Assembly: GCA_008012315.1 (NCBI GenBank)
Contig: SSEL01000006.1
Location: 1-64,000 of the forward strand
Direction: 5' to 3'
Length of the DNA stretch: 64,000 nucleotides
Source: Rhodospirillaceae bacterium
GTDB lineage: Bacteria; Pseudomonadota; Alphaproteobacteria; Dongiales; Dongiaceae
The position numbers and the translations under genes were made by a program. Below, piece after piece: positions 1 to 8,886 of the stretch. How positions within the stretch are numbered: position 1 is the stretch's first letter; each line of letters begins with the position of its first letter. The notes under the pieces were generated by a model. It was not told where the DNA came from. It saw only the letters and a list, made by a program, of their open reading frames with translations, and ran no database searches.

Positions 1-256
1 CCGGGAACTGGCGCGACGCGCCGATGATCGAGCTGGTCCATCCCGATGATCGCAGCGCGGTGACGGAGCATTTTACGGCCGTTCTCGATAATGGCCGCCC
101 GCTGGGCCCCCTGACGGTGCGCCTGGCCGGCCAGGCGCACCGTCAGGGGGCCCAGCGGGCGGCCATTATCGAGAACGGCCGTAAAATGCTCCGTCACCGC
201 GCTGCGATCATCGGGATGGACCAGCTCGATCATCGGCGCGTCGCGCCAGTTCCCGG
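1..256. repeat. Perfect 256-bp palindrome (128-bp arms, no spacer) at window edge
   Basis: Bases 1-128 are the exact reverse complement of 129-256, with the symmetry centre between 128 and 129 in GCCTGGCC|GGCCAGGC. The right arm is ordinary coding sequence of the minus-strand sensor kinase (part of its third PAS domain). The left arm is the same sequence folded back. Spacer-free palindromes of this size are normally unstable in vivo, and this one lies exactly at the window edge, so a fold-back assembly or amplification artefact at a contig end is the likeliest explanation. The symmetry is seen directly; its cause is inferred. Confidence 0.97.
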
Positions 257-1418
257 CATCGGCCAATTGCTGGAAGGCGCGATTTGCCTGTTCGATCCGG
301 CCAGCCGTATCAATCAGCGCAATGCCGGTCGGCGCCTCCTCGAAGAAGCGCTGGAAATATTGCTCGGAAACCTGCAGGGCCCGTTCCAGTTCCTGTTCGC
401 GCGACAGGTCATGCACGACCGAGCGGGTCCGAATGGCCGTCCGCCTGCCACCGGCCTGAACGGCTGCCACGGCGTGGCGGATATAGGCTTGCATCACCTG
501 CCCATTGGGGCGCCGCAGCATCACCTCGCCGGACCGTGCAGCGGGGTCCGCGAAGGGGCTGTAAGACGGTGTACCTGGCGGCAATGGACCGACGATAAGG
601 TCGTGCAGCTTGACGGTGAAAACACCGTTCTCGTCGCTTTGCAGGTCGAGCCAGCTTTCCAGCGTCTCATTGACGAACTGGAAGGCACCGTTTTCATCGA
701 CCGAATAGAAGCCGATCGGCGCATGCTCGACCAGATCGGCGAATTTCTCATGATCCGAACGGATATATTCTTCGATCTGCCGCTGCTCGGTGACGATATC
801 GAGGCTCCAGAGAACGAAGCCGCTGAAACCATGCAGCTGATAGGCCGAGACATCGAGAATTTCCCGGTCGCCGGATTGCATGATGACATCGATATCGGCC
901 CGCCCCTGGCCCGTCTGTTCCAGGCTGAGCGTCAGTTGCTGCAGCTTATGGGCGGCATCGGAGCCGGCCGCGATCAGGCTGCTCAGCGTGCTGATCAGCG
1001 GGACGTCGACGGTCGGAAAAATCTTGCCGTAGGCCGCGTTGGCAAAGCGCACCCGGCCGCTGGAATCGACCAGTTGCCGCGCCCGTTTTGTCACATCGAG
1101 GCTGTCCCGCAGCAGCGCCATCTGACGCCGTGTCCGCCAGATATTGATCAGCAACACGATGATGACCAGGGCTGCCACCGCCAGTGCAATCTGCGGATAG
1201 CTGAAACCGAAAAGCCCCTCAGCCGGCGCGGCCTGCAGTGGAACGGTCAATGATGTGACTGGCGCGGTTGTTACCGTTGTCGTGTCTTGTGCCCCGGCCT
1301 GTCTGCAAATTGGTGACAGCAGAAGCGAGACACCAAGGCCTGGCGCCACAACTTTAGAAAGGGCAGATAATGGCCGTGCACAATGCCTGGCTGCGCTACC
1401 CACCAGCCGGGACGCCAT
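1..1418 (-). CDS. cckA: PAS-domain sensor histidine kinase, N-terminal part, probably CckA (partial)
   Basis: Reading leftward from the ATG at 1418 (AGGTGG six bases upstream; an alternative ATG lies at 1433) gives about 430 residues before the palindrome centre at 128/129. A first hydrophobic segment or signal (around residues 20-44, ending near AGAQD), a short periplasmic loop and a clear TM helix (around 74-95) are followed by three PAS-like segments (around 110-200, 215-330 and 355-430). The kinase and receiver domains would lie beyond the window. Two TM segments followed by PAS domains match CckA, the hybrid kinase that phosphorylates CtrA through ChpT, and in Caulobacter cckA lies next to fliQ-fliR-flhB, which is nearby here on the same strand. 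CckA is therefore inferred from architecture and gene order. Sequence left of 129 continues in frame but is fold-back and should not be counted as protein. Confidence 0.6.
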   Translation of the reverse strand, partial: MASRLVGSAARHCARPLSALSKVVAPGLGVSLLLSPICRQAGAQDTTTVTTAPVTSLTVPLQAAPAEGLFGFSYPQIALAVAALVIIVLLINIWRTRRQMALLRDSLDVTKRARQLVDSSGRVRFANAAYGKIFPTVDVPLISTLSSLIAAGSDAAHKLQQLTLSLEQTGQGRADIDVIMQSGDREILDVSAYQLHGFSGFVLWSLDIVTEQRQIEEYIRSDHEKFADLVEHAPIGFYSVDENGAFQFVNETLESWLDLQSDENGVFTVKLHDLIVGPLPPGTPSYSPFADPAARSGEVMLRRPNGQVMQAYIRHAVAAVQAGGRRTAIRTRSVVHDLSREQELERALQVSEQYFQRFFEEAPTGIALIDTAGRIEQANRAFQQLADAGNWRDAPMIELVHPDDRSAVTEHFTAVLDNGRPLGPLTVRLAGQAHRQGAQRAAIIENGRKMLRHRAAIIGMDQLDHRRVAPVP

Positions 1419-1624
1419 TCCAGACCACCTCATCCCTTGCAAATCAGCCATTTTTACAGCTTGGCTGCCCATCCCTGTGCTCTGCCCCAACTGCCGAGTC
1501 GCAACCGGCGGCGGAGTTTAACGCAACTGTGGCTCAACCCCAAATAAACAGGCTGAACCTGCGCTAGATCCGACCGGTTGCCACGCACATGCAGGTTATC
1601 CGGCGCCCACTGTCGCCCGGGCGG

Positions 1625-2227
1625 CTATTGCACGTCCAGGAGCAGTTCGGTGACACCTTGGGCAGCGTTGATCGGCCAATCTTCAACCGGCAGATCGAAG
1701 GGACAGGAGGAGATGACGCAGATGACGTCCATCAAGGCCTCCACCTCGACAAAGGCGCCGGGTGCGACCGGATTGGGCGGGGAAACCAACCGGGATTGCG
1801 CATCGATCTGGGTATTGGTGAAGAAATTGACCGGCTGCGGAATGACGGAAATCTCATATCCCTCGCGGCGCATCGCCGTCTGCAGGTTGTCCGAGCAGCT
1901 TGCATGGGGATGATGATGACCGAAGAATTCATAGCGGAACTGGTCGCAAGCAGCGATCATCATGTCGTGGACGCCATCGGCACCGTCCTTGACGAAACGC
2001 AGCATCGGCCGCCGGAAGCGTGAGAGGAAGACGTCACCTTCCCGCGGCTTAATGCAGAAACTTGTCACCCAGGTATGCGGGCAGGACAGCCATTCACCGA
2101 CATTCTCGGCATTGAAAGCGAAAAAGTCTGCGGCCTGAGATCCTTTCGGCGTGGTGATACGCAGCTTCTCTCCCTTGGCAACCCGCACGGCGCGCCCCTG
2201 AGACGCCGGCACAGTGATCGTCGTCAT
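1625..2227 (-). CDS. DUF1989 / urea carboxylase-associated family protein
   Basis: A 200-residue soluble protein with the features of the DUF1989 family, which is often found with urea or amine catabolism genes. Visible elements are an N-terminal beta-rich half, the GSQAADFFAF segment near residue 29, the HHHPHASCSDNL stretch near residue 104 with possible metal ligands (His and Cys), and CPFDLP near residue 176. The ATG is preceded by GGGAG at good spacing. It is divergent from the isocitrate lyase-like gene at 2387, and the 159-bp gap between them would hold both promoters. The reaction is not established for this family. It sits in a metabolic block that separates cckA from flhB. Confidence 0.75.
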   Translation of the reverse strand: MTTITVPASQGRAVRVAKGEKLRITTPKGSQAADFFAFNAENVGEWLSCPHTWVTSFCIKPREGDVFLSRFRRPMLRFVKDGADGVHDMMIAACDQFRYEFFGHHHPHASCSDNLQTAMRREGYEISVIPQPVNFFTNTQIDAQSRLVSPPNPVAPGAFVEVEALMDVICVISSCPFDLPVEDWPINAAQGVTELLLDVQ

Positions 2228-2386
2228 CTATTGCTCCCACATCATTTTCGTTCTGCTACACTGCCCCGCGACCATAAGATCGCGGGCAGCTAAAACGTCG
2301 AGCACGTTATTTTAACCGCCCCTCTTTGGCTAGACCGCCCTGATCGATACCCATCTCAATTCTGAAGAGTGACGGAGGAATGGACG

Positions 2387-3211
2387 ATGACCGCACAAGC
2401 CAGCAAGGCTGTCGCTTTCAAGACACTGCATGAACAGTCCAACGCCTTCATCATACCCAATGCCTGGGATGCCGGCAGCGCGCGAATCCTGGCGCATTTC
2501 GGATATCTCGCGCTGGCGACCACCAGTGCCGGCGCGGCCTTCACGCTGGGCCAGCCCGATGGGTCGATGACCCGCGAGCAGTCACTGGAAAATGCCCGGG
2601 CCATTGTCGCCGCGAGCGACCTGCCGGTCAGCGCCGATCTGGAAAACTGCTTCGGCGATGCGCCGGACGTCTGTGCCGAGACAATACGCCTGGCGGCCGG
2701 CGTCGGTTTGGTCGGTGGTTCGGTCGAGGACGCAACGGGCCGACCGGAAGACCCCATCTATTCCTTCGACCTCGCCTTGGAGCGCGTGAAAGCGGCGGTC
2801 ACGGCGGCACGCTCCCTGCCCTTTCCATTCATATTGACGGCGCGTGCCGAAAATTATCTGCATGGCCGTCCTGATCTCGCCGATACGATCCGCCGTTTGC
2901 AGGCCTTCGCGGAAGCCGGCGCCGATGTGCTCTATGCGCCGGGTCTCAAAACCGCCGACGACATCAAGGCGGTGGTCAAGGCCGTCGCGCCGAAACCCGT
3001 CAATGTCGTGATGGGCTTGGTCGGCGCGGCCTTCACCCATGAGGAACTGTCTGGCTTCGGCGTCAAGCGGATCAGTGTCGGCGGCTCACTTGCACGCGTG
3101 GCCTATGGCGCCTTGTTTCATGCCGCCGAGGAAATGCGCACCGCCGGCAGTTTCTCCTTTGCCGAACATGCCGTGCCGCATGCGAAGATGAACAACATGT
3201 TCAAAGGCTGA
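2387..3211 (+). CDS. Isocitrate lyase / PEP mutase superfamily protein
   Basis: A 274-residue TIM-barrel enzyme of the isocitrate lyase/phosphoenolpyruvate mutase superfamily. The N-terminus carries the family signature of a short helix followed by IPNAWDAGSAR (around residue 25), then ATTSAG, the DLEN metal-binding segment (around 83) and the EDATG segment (around 113), where the superfamily binds Mg2+ and an enolate-forming substrate. Members cleave or rearrange C-C or P-C bonds (methylisocitrate lyase, oxaloacetate decarboxylase, phosphonopyruvate hydrolase). The exact substrate cannot be read from sequence. The ATG at 2387 is chosen because GGAGG lies eight bases upstream; a GTG at 2369 is in frame but lies upstream of that ribosome site. 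It ends 7 bp before the convergent oxidoreductase gene. Confidence 0.8.
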   Translation: MTAQASKAVAFKTLHEQSNAFIIPNAWDAGSARILAHFGYLALATTSAGAAFTLGQPDGSMTREQSLENARAIVAASDLPVSADLENCFGDAPDVCAETIRLAAGVGLVGGSVEDATGRPEDPIYSFDLALERVKAAVTAARSLPFPFILTARAENYLHGRPDLADTIRRLQAFAEAGADVLYAPGLKTADDIKAVVKAVAPKPVNVVMGLVGAAFTHEELSGFGVKRISVGGSLARVAYGALFHAAEEMRTAGSFSFAEHAVPHAKMNNMFKG

Positions 3212-3218
3212 TACATGC

Positions 3219-4532
3219 CTAAGCGGCGTCGAGGCGGTCCAGCAACAGGTAGAACCGGCTCAACGCGAAGATCCCCGCCTGCCGCAATCCGTGCAAATGA
3301 AAGGGCGCCGGCGCGGTGACGGGGAACGGGATCGATGCCGGCTCGGCGCCGCCGGCGAGATCGCCCAGCACCTGTCCCATCACGGTACCGATCGCAACAC
3401 CCCGTCCATTACAGCCGATTGCCGTATAGAGATTTGGTGCAAGGATATGGAGATGCGGGAAGCGGTCCTTGGTGATGGCGACCCGTCCGCTCCAGACGAA
3501 ATCAAGCTCGTTCATGTCCAATTGCGGAAACAGGCGGTTGGCCAGACGCTGGATGCTGCCGGCATCGCTGAATTGCGGGTCGTCATCGACCGGCGACCGG
3601 CCGCCGATCATGAAGCGGCCGGTATGGTCCCGCCGATAATAAACCAGCAGGCGACGCGTATCGGTGACGCCCTGATTGCCGGGCAGGATCGTCTTGCTCA
3701 AATCCGGCTTCAGGGGCTTGGTGGCGATCTGAAAACTGGTGACCGGCACGATGGTCCGCGATAGCCCCGGCCAGAGCTGATCGGTATAGGCATTGGTGGC
3801 AAGCAGGACCTTATCGGCCCTGACCTGAAAGCCGCCGGCCGATATCGTCCATCCATCGGCCGTATTGGCCAGGCGCGTTGCCGGTGTTTGACGGTAGATG
3901 GCACCGCCTTTGGCAATGACGGCGCGCGCCAGGCCGCGGCAATAACTGAGCGGTTGCAGGACCCCACCACGCCGGTCAAGCCAGCCACCGGCATAGGTAT
4001 CGGGTGCGCAGCCAATCAGCTCGCTGATTTGTGTCGCCGTCAACAAGGTGGCATCCGCTCCATTGGCCGCCCACTGGCGATGGCGCGGCTCCACCAGGTT
4101 ATGCAACGGCTTCACCCCATGGGCCGCATAGATCCACCCGGAACGATCGGCATGGCAGTCGATCCCATAGGTTTCGATGCGGTTGAAGACCTGATCGGCC
4201 GCTGCACCGAAAGCAGCGACCATGCGGCCACCCAGATCCGGACCGAAAAGAGATTTCAGCTTGTCGGGATCATACTTCAGGCCGGCAATGATCTGCCCGC
4301 CATTGCGGCCCGATGCCCCCCAACCCGGCTCCGATGCATCGAGCACGACGACCTGGTGGCCGCGCTCCAGCAACCGCAAAGCCGCGTTCAAGCCAACGAA
4401 ACCGCCGCCGATCACCGCGATCTCGGTCCGGATATCCGCCGCCAGCGGCCGAATCTCAGGCGCTGCCGGTATGGCCGTCGCCGCCCATAGCGACTTGGGC
4501 ATCTGTGATGTCGGCAATTCCCTGGTCTCCAT
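3219..4532 (-). CDS. FAD-dependent amine/amino acid oxidoreductase (DadA/PuuB-like)
   Basis: A 437-residue flavoprotein of the D-amino-acid oxidase superfamily. The FAD-binding dinucleotide fold is seen as IGGGFVGLNAALRLLERG near residue 42, followed by an acidic residue at the end of the second strand and the GASGRNGGQ motif typical of gamma-glutamylputrescine oxidase-like and sarcosine oxidase-like enzymes. The C-terminus has the conserved GCNGRGVAIG FAD-contact motif. It likely oxidises a secondary amine or amino acid to an imine. The ATG at 4532 has GGGGAG five bases upstream; a GTG at 4538 is also in frame. The LysR gene is divergent 112 bp away, the usual arrangement for a regulator and its target. 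The substrate is unknown. Confidence 0.8.
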   Translation of the reverse strand: METRELPTSQMPKSLWAATAIPAAPEIRPLAADIRTEIAVIGGGFVGLNAALRLLERGHQVVVLDASEPGWGASGRNGGQIIAGLKYDPDKLKSLFGPDLGGRMVAAFGAAADQVFNRIETYGIDCHADRSGWIYAAHGVKPLHNLVEPRHRQWAANGADATLLTATQISELIGCAPDTYAGGWLDRRGGVLQPLSYCRGLARAVIAKGGAIYRQTPATRLANTADGWTISAGGFQVRADKVLLATNAYTDQLWPGLSRTIVPVTSFQIATKPLKPDLSKTILPGNQGVTDTRRLLVYYRRDHTGRFMIGGRSPVDDDPQFSDAGSIQRLANRLFPQLDMNELDFVWSGRVAITKDRFPHLHILAPNLYTAIGCNGRGVAIGTVMGQVLGDLAGGAEPASIPFPVTAPAPFHLHGLRQAGIFALSRFYLLLDRLDAA

Positions 4533-4644
4533 CTTCACTCCCCGCCGCCTTGCAGGCGGTCCTTGCCAAGTTCGTCATGATATTCTTGAATGGCAAACCC
4601 ATGGTCAAAAGCCAAAATTATCAGCCACCGCATTCATCAAAGTC

Positions 4645-5583
4645 ATGACCCAGCTTCGCCGCCTGCTTCCGAGTGCCAATGCCCTGCTGGTCTTCGAATC
4701 CGCCGCGCGCCATCTCAGTTTTACCCGCGCGGCCGCTGAATTGAGCGTCACGCAATCCGCCGTCAGCCGCATGATCAGCCGGTTCGAAAGCCATATCGGC
4801 CTGCCCCTGTTCCAGCGCCATCCGACCGGCCTTGCCCTGACCGATGACGGGCGCCTGCTCTACAATTCGGTCGCCAGCAGTCTGCAGCGCGTCGAGATCA
4901 CGCTAGAGGACCTGCTGTCGCGCAAGAGCGGCAAGAGCACCGTCACGCTCTCGGTCTCCTCGGCCTTCGCCATGCACTGGTTCATGCCGCGCCTGGCGCG
5001 CTTCCAGGAGGAATTTCCCGCCATCGATCTACGCTTCCAGCTGGTCCGCTCGGAACCGGTCGGTCCGGTTCTCGATGTCGATTTCGGCGTTCGATACGAC
5101 ACGCCCGATGACGGCAACCATCTGCGCTGGCAGTTGATGGAAGAAGAAGTCATCCCGGTCTGCAGCCAGGCCTATCTCGACACGCACGGCAGCCTGGATG
5201 ATTGCGCCGATCTCAGCGGTCACACGCTGGTGCATCTTTCCGGCAGTTTGCGGATCCCCTGGTCGCTCTATCTGTCGGAATTCGACTATCCACCGGTCAG
5301 CGGCAGCCGCAGCCTGACCTTTTCCGATTACACCTTGGTCATCCAGGCGGCAATCAGCGGCCGGGGCATCGCGCTCGGCTGGTGGCACGTCATCGCCAAT
5401 GATCTCCTGTCGCACAACCTCGCGCCCGCCAGCCGCAACACCTTGCGGACCGGCCGCAGCTATTACATCGTCGCCACCGCCAGCCGGCCGTTGCGCGAGC
5501 CTGCCGCTTTGGTGCGCGATTGGCTCCTGACCGAGATGCAGGCAGATCGAAAGACCCTGACATCATCGCGGGATAAAACCTGA
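4645..5583 (+). CDS. LysR-family transcriptional regulator (GcvA-like)
   Basis: A 312-residue LysR regulator. The winged helix-turn-helix occupies residues 1-60 (FTRAAAELSVTQSAVSRMI forms the HTH), and the remainder is a periplasmic-binding-like effector domain. Its layout (LPSANALLVFESAARHLSF at the start, VRY near the middle) resembles the GcvA/TrpI branch. The reading frame stays open to 4222, but that upstream stretch is antisense to the oxidoreductase gene, so the ATG at 4645 is used. It is divergently placed from the FAD oxidoreductase, so that enzyme is the natural candidate target. A CCGCCT-TGC-AGGCGG dyad at 4544-4559 lies in the shared promoter region and could be an operator or leader structure. 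Confidence 0.85.
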   Translation: MTQLRRLLPSANALLVFESAARHLSFTRAAAELSVTQSAVSRMISRFESHIGLPLFQRHPTGLALTDDGRLLYNSVASSLQRVEITLEDLLSRKSGKSTVTLSVSSAFAMHWFMPRLARFQEEFPAIDLRFQLVRSEPVGPVLDVDFGVRYDTPDDGNHLRWQLMEEEVIPVCSQAYLDTHGSLDDCADLSGHTLVHLSGSLRIPWSLYLSEFDYPPVSGSRSLTFSDYTLVIQAAISGRGIALGWWHVIANDLLSHNLAPASRNTLRTGRSYYIVATASRPLREPAALVRDWLLTEMQADRKTLTSSRDKT

Positions 5584-5663
5584 TCGCTGCGCCGACTACT
5601 GGTGGCAACGCGCCATGTTGCCTATCTATCGGCTTGCTGCCCATATCATCGCGATGAGAGACC

Positions 5664-6662
5664 ATGAGCCGACTAGCCGAAACGCCCTTATCCGTCCTCG
5701 ATCTCGCCCCGCTCACCCTTGGCGGAAATGCAAGCGATGCCTTCAAGCGCAGCCTTGATCTCGCCCGCCATGTCGAACGTCTGGGCTTTACGCGTTTCTG
5801 GCTGGCCGAACACCATAACATCGCCGGCGTCGCCAGCTCGGCCACCTCGGTGCTGATCGGCCATATCGCCGGCGGCACCTCGACCATTCGTGTCGGCTCG
5901 GGTGGCGTCATGCTGCCCAATCACGCGCCGCTGGTAGTTGCGGAAGCCTTCGGCACACTGGAAGCGCTTTATCCCGGCCGGATCGATCTTGGCCTCGGCC
6001 GGGCGCCCGGCGCCGACCAGCGCACCATGCGGGCGCTGCGGGTCGACCCCCGGGCCGGCGATGCCTTCCCCGACCTGGTGCAAGAACTGCGCTACCTGCT
6101 CGATCCCGCCGAGCCAGGGCAACCGGTCCAGGCCGTGCCAGGTGCGGGATCGCGGGTGCCGATCTGGCTGCTGGGCTCCAGCGATTTCAGCGCTCGGCTC
6201 GCCGGCTTGCTGGGCCTGCCCTACGCTTTTGCCGGCCAATTCGCACCGGCCGGCATGTTGGAAGCTTTGTCGCTCTATCGTCGCCATTTCCGCCCGTCCG
6301 AGGTGCTGGAAAACCCCTATGCGATGGTCGGCATACCACTGGTCGCCGCCGAAACCGATGCCGAGGCGTCGCGCCAGGCGACGACGGCGCAGCAGAAATT
6401 CCTCAATCTGATCCGCGGCAATCCCATACCGCTGATGCCACCCGTCGAAGATATGAAAGCCTTGTGGACACCACGCGAACAGATCGGCGTCGACCGTTTC
6501 CTGGGCGCTGCCATCATCGGCGGTCCCGCCACGGTCAAGGAGAAACTGGAAGCGCTGTTGGCGGAAACGCAGGCCGATGAAGTCATGATCAATTCGGACT
6601 TCTTCGGCCATGAGGACCGGTTGCGGTCGTACGAAATCGTTGCCGATATCTGGAAATCGTAA
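5664..6662 (+). CDS. LLM-class flavin-dependent oxidoreductase (luciferase-like, YhbW type)
   Basis: A 332-residue bacterial luciferase-like monooxygenase fold protein. The N-terminal [12 protein letters not shown], the [11 protein letters not shown] segment near residue 48, [14 protein letters not shown], and [14 protein letters not shown] near residue 106 are the hallmark sequence of the short luciferase-like family typified by E. coli YhbW. Such enzymes use reduced FMN and oxygen; the natural substrate is usually unknown. It follows the LysR gene in the same direction after 80 bp and converges on flhB 24 bp away, marking the right edge of the metabolic block inserted beside the flagellar genes. 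Confidence 0.85.
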   Translation: MSRLAETPLSVLDLAPLTLGGNASDAFKRSLDLARHVERLGFTRFWLAEHHNIAGVASSATSVLIGHIAGGTSTIRVGSGGVMLPNHAPLVVAEAFGTLEALYPGRIDLGLGRAPGADQRTMRALRVDPRAGDAFPDLVQELRYLLDPAEPGQPVQAVPGAGSRVPIWLLGSSDFSARLAGLLGLPYAFAGQFAPAGMLEALSLYRRHFRPSEVLENPYAMVGIPLVAAETDAEASRQATTAQQKFLNLIRGNPIPLMPPVEDMKALWTPREQIGVDRFLGAAIIGGPATVKEKLEALLAETQADEVMINSDFFGHEDRLRSYEIVADIWKS

Positions 6663-6686
6663 GAAACAAGAGGTTGCGCAAGCACC

Positions 6687-7754
6687 TTAACGCCGGTTGC
6701 GCTTCAGCTTCATGATATAGCTGATGACCTCGGCCACCGCCTTATAGAATTCCGGCGTGATCTCCTGATCGATTTCCACCGACGCATAAAGGCCGCGGGC
6801 CAAAGGCGGATTTTCGATCACCGGCACATCGTTTTCGCGCGCCAGTTCGCGGATACGCAAAGCGGCTTTGTCCGTGCCCTTGGCCGTCACACGCGGCGCA
6901 CCCATCGAGTTCTGGTCATATTTCAAGGCGACGGCATAGTGGGTCGGGTTGGTGACGACGACGTCGGATTTCGGCACTTCCGCCATCATGCGCCGCCTTG
7001 CGCGCTCCATGCGCAACTGCCGCAGCCTACCCTTGACCAGCGGATCGCCTTCCGTGTCCTTGAATTCTTCCTTCAGCTCCTGGCGCGACATCCGCAGGCT
7101 GCGCATATGCTGGAACCGCTGATAGAAGACGTCGAAAATCGTGATCACGATAATGACACAGAGCACGCCGAAGAGCAGATGCATGACCTCCGATTTGAGG
7201 GTCACCATCAATTGCGCGGGGTCGAGACCGATCAAGCCATGGACGCGGCTCATGGCCGGCAGCAACAGGCTGGTCGCCACCGAGCCGACGATGGCGATCT
7301 TCAGCAGCCCCTTCAGAAATTCGTTCAGCGAACGCAAGGAGAAAATGCGCTTGAAGCCCGCGAGCGGTGAAATCTTGTCGAGGCTCGGCATCAAGCCTTC
7401 CGCCGACCAAAGCAGGCCGAACTGCAGGTAGCCGGCACCGACCGCGGCGAACACGGCGATCACCAGGGGAACAACACCGGCCATGAGGAGCTGTCCCAGG
7501 AACCGCCAGGCCAGGACCTGCAAGTGGCCGATATCCGTTGGAATCTGATCCGGCGCCTCGATGAAGGGCATGATCATCGATTTGATGTCACCGGCAATGC
7601 TGCTGCCGAACATCGCCACCGACAGGGTCAGCGCGCCCATCATGAACAGGTTGTTGACCTCTCGGGAATTGGCGACTTGACCCTGCTTGCGCGCATCGTC
7701 AAGTCGCTTACTCGTAGGGTCTTCCGTTTTATCTGAATCGTCGTTCTCGGCCAT
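6687..7754 (-). CDS. flhB: FlhB, flagellar type III export switch protein
   Basis: A 355-residue inner-membrane component of the flagellar type III export gate. The N-terminal region (TEDPTSKRLDDARKQGQV) is the usual cytosolic start. It is followed by four TM helices, the long linker helix (residues 215-255) and the C-terminal cytoplasmic domain. The autocleavage motif NPTH is present at residues 269-272, so substrate-specificity switching from rod/hook to filament is expected to work. The start codon has a GGGAG ribosome site. It is the last gene of the flgB-flgC-fliE-fliQ-fliR-flhB run, 12 bp after fliR. In Caulobacter the next gene would be cckA; here five other genes intervene. Confidence 0.97.
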   Translation of the reverse strand: MAENDDSDKTEDPTSKRLDDARKQGQVANSREVNNLFMMGALTLSVAMFGSSIAGDIKSMIMPFIEAPDQIPTDIGHLQVLAWRFLGQLLMAGVVPLVIAVFAAVGAGYLQFGLLWSAEGLMPSLDKISPLAGFKRIFSLRSLNEFLKGLLKIAIVGSVATSLLLPAMSRVHGLIGLDPAQLMVTLKSEVMHLLFGVLCVIIVITIFDVFYQRFQHMRSLRMSRQELKEEFKDTEGDPLVKGRLRQLRMERARRRMMAEVPKSDVVVTNPTHYAVALKYDQNSMGAPRVTAKGTDKAALRIRELARENDVPVIENPPLARGLYASVEIDQEITPEFYKAVAEVISYIMKLKRNRR

Positions 7755-7766
7755 CTCCCGCTTTCC

Positions 7767-8537
7767 CTATCTGATCGTGGTAAGGAAGTTGGAGATGCGT
7801 TCCTCATAGGAATTGAGGAACCAGAGCGCGGCGGTCGTCAGGCTGACGGCAAACAGGCCGAGACCGCCCAGAAGCTGCAATGGCGTTGCAACAAAGAAGA
7901 CCTGCAAGGTCGGCATCAAGCGCGCCAGCATGCCAAGGCCGACGGAAAAGACCAGGCCGTAAACCAGGAATGGCGCCACCATCTGCAGGCCGATCAGCAC
8001 ACTATCCGCCGCCATGCGGGCCACGAAGTAAGCCAGATCGCCCATCGGCGGAAATTGGCCCGGCGGCAAGATCACATAGGTACTGATCAGCGATTTCAGG
8101 GCCAATTGATCCAGTCCCGTCACGAAAATCAGGCAAAGACAGACCATCAGCAGGAAGTTACCAGGAACAGCACCCTGTTCCGCGGAGATCGGACTTTGGA
8201 TCATGGCATTGGCGATGCCGATCTGCAAAGCCAGGATCATACCGGCCGTCTCGGTTGCCATCAGCAGCATGCGGGCGACCGAGCCGAAGAAGACCCCGAT
8301 ACCGAGTTCCCCGACTAGCAACAGGAAAAACCCATCCAGCCGCGCCGGCATGCCCGGAATGCGATCCACCACAACCGGCAACACGACAAGGCTGATCGTC
8401 GCCGCCAAGACCAAGCGGGCGCGCGGCGCGACATAGCCCTCGCCATAGCCGGGCAGCAACATGATTGCGCCGCCAATCCGGGCGAAGACCATGAAATACT
8501 GGAAAATGCTGCCGTTGAGAAACTGTTCCAATGTCAT
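7767..8537 (-). CDS. fliR: FliR, flagellar export gate membrane protein
   Basis: A 256-residue, strongly hydrophobic protein with about six TM helices and the FliR family features: a short N-terminal helix (MTLEQFLNGSIFQYFMVFARIGGAIMLLP), PISAEQGAVPGNF near residue 117, and a C-terminal GLGMLARLMPTLQVFFV segment. FliR forms part of the FliP5-FliQ4-FliR1 gate. The length is normal for the family. It lies between fliQ (43 bp upstream) and flhB. The ribosome site is weak to the eye. Confidence 0.95.
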   Translation of the reverse strand: MTLEQFLNGSIFQYFMVFARIGGAIMLLPGYGEGYVAPRARLVLAATISLVVLPVVVDRIPGMPARLDGFFLLLVGELGIGVFFGSVARMLLMATETAGMILALQIGIANAMIQSPISAEQGAVPGNFLLMVCLCLIFVTGLDQLALKSLISTYVILPPGQFPPMGDLAYFVARMAADSVLIGLQMVAPFLVYGLVFSVGLGMLARLMPTLQVFFVATPLQLLGGLGLFAVSLTTAALWFLNSYEERISNFLTTIR

Positions 8538-8580
8538 CGCGACAGCCCGCGCCGTGCCGTCATCCGGGTCGTCATCGGGC

Positions 8581-8841
8581 TCAACTGCCCAACCGGCTCA
8601 TCAGCTGTTCGGTGAAATCGATCAAGGTATGCAGCATGAAAGGTGCGAGAATGAGCAGCGATACGAAAACAACCAGCATCTTCGGCACGAAGGTCAGGGT
8701 CATTTCCTGGATCTGGGTCAATGCCTGGAATAATGAAATAATCAGACCGACGATCAGCGAAATCAACATGACCGGCGCGGCGATCTTCAGCATGACGACG
8801 ACGGCATCACGGGCGATTTCCAGAACAGCCGCTTCATCCAT
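8581..8841 (-). CDS. fliQ: FliQ, flagellar export gate small membrane protein
   Basis: An 86-residue protein with two TM helices in a hairpin (residues 15-38 and 50-72), of usual FliQ length. The signature VGLIISLFQALTQIQEMTLTFVPK lies between the helices. It has a GGAAGG ribosome site before the ATG. It assembles with FliP and FliR into the export gate. It is transcribed with fliE upstream and fliR downstream. Confidence 0.95.
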   Translation of the reverse strand: MDEAAVLEIARDAVVVMLKIAAPVMLISLIVGLIISLFQALTQIQEMTLTFVPKMLVVFVSLLILAPFMLHTLIDFTEQLMSRLGS

Positions 8842-8886
8842 CGTCCGATCCTTCCCGCTTGTCCCTGTCAGATCCGATCGGGCCGA

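Noticed and set aside
24-1253. A 409-codon plus-strand open frame beginning with a PAS-like sequence
   Set aside because: Its PAS-like start is the fold-back arm of the palindrome, and the rest is antisense to the real minus-strand kinase.
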